A stretch of 64,000 bases of DNA from assembly GCA_027257055.1 (NCBI GenBank), contig JAPVLO010000056.1, positions 7,552,501-7,616,500 of the forward strand, written 5' to 3'. Under the pieces are notes generated by a model. That model had not been told where the DNA came from and searched no databases. It saw nothing but the letters and a program-made list of their open reading frames with translations. The DNA is from Cephalopachus bancanus. Taxonomy: Eukaryota; Chordata; Mammalia; Primates; Tarsiidae. Below, piece by piece: positions 60,313 to 64,000 of the stretch. Positions within the stretch are counted from its first letter, which is position 1. The number at the start of each line of letters is the position of its first letter. The position numbers and the translations under genes were made by a program.

Positions 60313-60628
60313 GGTGGGGGCTGACCAGGCTCAGTGGCTCTGCCTGTCATCCCAGCACTTTGGGAGGCCAAGGCAAGGGGATTGCCTGAGCCCACAGTTT
60401 TGACACCAGCCCGGGCAACTTGGAGAGAACTCATCTCTACAGTAAATAAATAAATAAATGAAATTAACCAGGCATGGTAGTGTGCACCTACATGTAGTTC
60501 CAGCTACTTGGAAGGCTGAGGTGGAAGGATTGCCTGTGCCCAGCAGGTTAATGCTGGGGTGGCCGTGAGTACACCACTGTACTCCAGCCTGGGCAACAGA
60601 GTGAGACTCCAACTCACCAAAAAAAAAT
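60313..60628 (+). repeat. Alu, strepsirrhine type
   Basis: GCTGACCAGGCTCAGTGGCTC to an A tail, with a (AAAT)n linker expansion. It retains CAACTTGG. Confidence 0.9.
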
Positions 60629-60629
60629 G

Positions 60630-61195
60630 GGAGCTAAGAGGAAGTAGAGAATCATGGGATAAACCTAGATTTTTGACTTGACCAACCGGGTAGGCAGTCT
60701 GTTGGAGAATAACTGTTTCTCTCAACTGGGAGTTGAACATTAAGAGGCTTGTTGTAGTTAAATTTGAGGTGCCTATTATACATTTTTCTGTACATAAAAG
60801 AAAAAAATGCCTTTTTTGCTTAATATAGTGTCATGTTTTAATATGCTCTATCATCATATATATTTTTTCCAATCTACAGATATCCAGACGACCTGCAGTA
60901 TCTGGCTAGTAAAAGCGTATAAACATGTGTGTATGTGCACGCATGCGTGTGTGTTTAGCAATTGTTAGGCATTAGTGCTTTTACTTTTATAGCTTAGATA
61001 CCCCAACATACAGTTGCTTAATCAGCAGCTTAGCAGGTTCAAAATTTTGATCTATGTTCACCAATTACCATCTAAGAAGATTGTAGTTGCTTGACCGTGA
61101 CTTGTCACCAACAACCATTTCACCACAGCCTTGCCAGCACTGGGTTGTTTCATTCTGATGAAGACCTAGGACAGGCAGACAGCAGGGTGGTGGGG
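60630..61195. other. intron, no clear feature
   Basis: Contains an alternating (TG)/(CA)-like stretch near 60925-60955. 60660-60780 may continue the old L2-like repeat. Confidence 0.45.
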
Positions 61196-61199
61196 AGGG

Positions 61200-61415
61200 T
61201 GGGTCCCAGAGCTGGACTACCTCAGTTCAAATCCTCGTGCAGCCATGCACTAGACGTGTGATCTTGGGTAGCTGCCATAACCTCTTCGATCCTCACTTTG
61301 CTTCTCTGCAGGAAGACTGCAATAGTTTCCACCGGGTAGGATTGTTAAAATTAAAGATGATATGTGTATCTTGTGCCCAGCATTTGGTTGCTGCAAAGTA
61401 AATGTCAGTGCTTAA
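61200..61415 (+). repeat. MIR
   Basis: GAGCTGGACTACCTCAGTTC, GTGATCTTGGGTAGCTGCC and CTCTTCGATCCTCACTTTGC follow MIR order. Confidence 0.82.
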
Positions 61416-61483
61416 TTGCAAATTCTTCTCTTGTATTTATAGAATGTCATATACATCTTGGGGATGCAGTCTTTGGAAATAAT

Positions 61484-61772
61484 TTTTTTTTTTTTTAGTT
61501 GGAGTCTCACTCTGTCGCCCAGACTGGAGTGCAGTAGCTGCTTCTGGCCACCGCAGCCTCGACCTGCTGGGCTCCGGCGATCCTTCCGCCTCAGCCTTCC
61601 GAGTAGCTGGAACTACAAGCACGTGCAACCATGCCGGCTAACTTTTGATTTATTGTTGAGATGATGTCTCGCCAAGTTGCCCAGGCGGATCTTGAACCCG
61701 CGGGCTCAGGCAATCCACTCATCTCAGCCTCCCAAAGGCGCCAGATTACAGGCTGAGCCACTGAGCCCAGCT
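61484..61772 (-). repeat. Alu, strepsirrhine type
   Basis: T tail and AGTTGGAGTCTCACTCTGTC through CACTGAGCCCAGCT. Flanked by TGGAAATAATTTTT twice. Confidence 0.93.
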
Positions 61773-62034
61773 GGAAATAATTTTTATACTGTTGTTGGCT
61801 ATAAATGTTCCCATCAAAATCTCATCCCATAGTAAATGACTTTGTCTCTTTGGTTTTCTGTTTGTGTTTTTAAGTTTTAAAACAAAGTTTATTAGAGAAA
61901 GAAGCAAGAAAAGAAAGAGACGTGCCAGAGCTGCCATGGGCAAGAGAAACCACTGGCTTTGTCTCTAGTTGCACATATCATATTTTCTTCTCAGTGTAAA
62001 ATAAAAATACCATTATGATAACCAAGAAAATTTG

Positions 62035-62328
62035 CAGCCAGGCTTGGTGGCTCAGGCTGTAATCCCACACTTTGGGAGGCTGAGGTGAGTGGATTGCCTA
62101 AGCCTGTGGGTTTGAGACCCGCCTGGACAACTTGGTGAGAACTCATCTCTACAATAAATCAAAAACTAGCCAGGCGTGGTAGTGCGTGCCTGTAGTTCCA
62201 GCTACTTGGAAGGCTAAGGCGGAAGGATCACCAGAGCCCAGCAGGTGGAGGCTGCGGTGGCCAGGAGCGGCCACTGCACTCCAGTATGGGTGACAGAGTG
62301 AAACTCCAACTCAAAAAAAAAAAGAAAA
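62035..62328 (+). repeat. Alu, strepsirrhine type
   Basis: AGCCAGGCTTGGTGGCTCAGGC to an A tail. Flanked by AGAAAATTTGC twice. Confidence 0.92.
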
Positions 62329-62542
62329 GAAAATTTGCCTGACTTTAAGTTTAAAGCATCTGTGAAATCCAGTTTTCGTGGCTTAGAGTGACTATATGTA
62401 CACCATTGGTGTCAATATTTAGTTTTGAAGGGACCATTTCTGGGGTTTCTGATTGGTTTCATTTGTTCTCTTTGTCTCAGAAATCACTTCTGATTTCTGC
62501 TGACTTCCCACTCGAAGGGCAGCACTTGGAAAGGAGACAGTT

Positions 62543-62838
62543 GGGTCAGGCACGGTGGCTCAGCCTGTAATCCCAGCACTTTGGGGGGCTGAGGCGAGAG
62601 GCTTGCCTAAAGCTCAGTGGTTCCAGACCAGCCTAGACAACTTGGTGAGACCTCATCTCTACAGTAAATTAAAGAAAAAAATAAGCTGTGCGTGGTAGCA
62701 CGTGCCTGTAGTTCCAGCTACTTGGAATACTAAGGCAGAAGGATCACCAGAGTCCAGAGCTGGGGTGGCAATGAGCGTGCCACTGCACTCCAGTCTGGTC
62801 GACGAGGTGAGACTCCAACTCAAAAAAAAAAAAAAGAA
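62543..62838 (+). repeat. Alu, strepsirrhine type
   Basis: GGTCAGGCACGGTGGCTCAGCC to an A tail. Flanks GAAAGGAGACAGTT / GAAAGGGGACATTT. Confidence 0.91.
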
Positions 62839-62839
62839 A

Positions 62840-63140
62840 GGGGACATTTCAATGCAGTGTCTACTACGTCAAGCATGATCCTAGACGATTTGAATATGTT
62901 GTTTCATGTCCCACTTACATCTAGACTGAGAGATCGTGTTACTGTTTCCACTGTACTCAGGAGAGATTGGGGCCTCTGTAGGCTAGATAACAGTTCTGTG
63001 AACCTAGATGCAGGTGTACAATTCAGCATCAGCTTCCTCAACTGTAACTGGGTGTGTTACCACCAACCCTTCACATACTTGTTAAGAAGAGTAAAGGAAG
63101 TCATGTATGTAAAGCATTTAATACAACTAACTGATTATTT
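62840..63140 (+). repeat. MIR-like fragment
   Basis: 63025-63130 (CAGCTTCCTCAACTGTAACTG, CATGTATGTAAAGCATTTA) fits the MIR 3' half. The left part is uncertain. Confidence 0.55.
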
Positions 63141-63157
63141 ATTCAAATATTTAAGTA

Positions 63158-63728
63158 CAAAGGGACCAAAAAAAACACCCTGGAATTATCTTTTGGAAGG
63201 TGGGCCCCTTATAGTACAAGCTTCCCCCACTAGGTAAGTGTTCTAGGAACCCATTGACATCCGTGTACCAGCTAGCATTGTTTTGGGAGGCTGCGTTCGA
63301 CTGAAGTGAAATTTTTTTGGAGATTCTTTCAACACGTTTGCCCATTTCTTGAGGGGTGATTTATGAGCGCACCTGCCCACACCATGCTTGAGTGTTCAGC
63401 AATTTTTGACCAAATATGTCATGATGCCTGTGCCCCACCCTCCCTATTCACCTGATCTCACCCCAAACAACTTATTTTTTTTGTTTTCCCCGAATGAAAA
63501 AGTCCTCAAAGGAAAGGTTTTGCCAATGTGGAAAAATGAAACAAAAAATGGCAGAAGCACTAAAAGCATCAACATTGACGAGTTCAAAAACTGTTTTGAG
63601 CAGTGGAAATAGCATCTCCATAGACGTATTGCATCAAACGGAGAGAACTTTGAAGGTGACTGAAGTTTAAACATATAAGAATAAACACACAATTTTGGAT
63701 AAATAAATTCTGGGTTTTTTGGGTCCCC
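63158..63728 (+). mobile_element. mariner-family transposon, internally deleted, both termini present
   Basis: Bounded by TA on each side (63156-63157 and 63729-63730). Left terminus GGGACCAAAAAAAACACCC. The complement of the right terminus, GGGACCCAAAAAACCC, matches it apart from small gaps. The + strand from 63388 encodes 74 codons with the mariner catalytic-core signature HPPYSPDLTPN and, later, FKNCFEQWK. These correspond to the last acidic residue of the D,D(34)D triad and the C-terminal tail. The first two thirds of the transposase gene are missing and the frame is closed, so it is inert. Confidence 0.82.
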
Positions 63729-63744
63729 TACATCAATTTTGCTC

Positions 63745-63993
63745 AATATTTAAGTATTTTGAGTTAGCCCTTTAACAGCATAGGTCTGAACTGTGCAGTT
63801 CTACTTACACATGGGGTTTTTTTCAACCTAAGACAGATGAAAAATAGTCTTCTCGAGATGTGAAACTTGCATATAAGGACTTTTTATTTACTAGGATGTG
63901 CAGGGCTAACTGTAGAACTTGGATATGTGCAGATTTTGGTATACTGGGTGGTCCCAGAACCAATCCCCAAGCCTACACAGGGATGACTAAACA
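63745..63993 (+). mobile_element. MER2/Tigger2-like pogo MITE
   Basis: GGTCTGAACTGTGCAGTTCTACTTACAC and, at the right, GTGCAGATTTTGGTATACTG, AACCAATCCCCAAGCC and AGGGATGACTAA match the two ends of MER2-type elements. It lies about 16 bp from the mariner end. Confidence 0.65.
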
Positions 63994-64000
63994 ATTAACT

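Overview
This window is nuclear intronic DNA from a primate. The coding content is three short exons on the + strand (362 nt in total), separated by introns of about 27 kb and 21 kb. Together they encode one complete PDZ domain and its linker. I recognise the protein as PATJ (INADL), the multi-PDZ scaffold of the Crumbs polarity complex. The paralogue MPDZ reads differently at several positions as I remember it. No prokaryotic, organellar or CRISPR-like system is present.

The interspersed repeats point to a strepsirrhine primate. About 50 dimeric Alu elements are present. Many share changes not found in simian Alus: GGCTCAGCCTG in place of GGCTCACGCCTG, CTACAATAAATC in the linker, and a GCGGG-TTCGAGA-CCCGC hairpin in the left arm. 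The tRNA-derived 'Monomer/type II' SINEs that I would expect in galagos and lorises are absent, so a Malagasy lemur is my best guess. This is an inference, not proof.

Layout. 1-9298: upstream intron with L1M, MIR, L2, many Alus and a 235-bp inverted duplication. 9299-9495: exon with the first part of the PDZ domain. 9496-36754: first large intron, holding an old LTR, a 5S rRNA-Alu chimera, young and old L1s, an endogenous retrovirus LTR with a tRNA-Thr primer-binding site, a hAT fossil, a solo LTR and an almost complete Tigger1 transposon interrupted by L1 and Alu. 36755-36846: second exon. 36847-57759: second large intron with a MaLR LTR, two more copies of the tRNA-Thr-primed ERV LTR, L1M and old L2/MIR sequence. 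57760-57832: third exon. 57833-64000: downstream intron ending in two pogo-type fossils and an internally deleted mariner with both terminal repeats.

The window has no operon or multigene system. The notable material is in the repeats: a 5S-Alu fusion, LTR-PBS-stub ERV remnants, tRNA-like T-arms in lemur-type Alus, Alus stacked at one target site, and the long inverted duplication. Identities and coordinates were judged by eye. Repeat boundaries are good to about 5-20 bases unless a target-site duplication is given.
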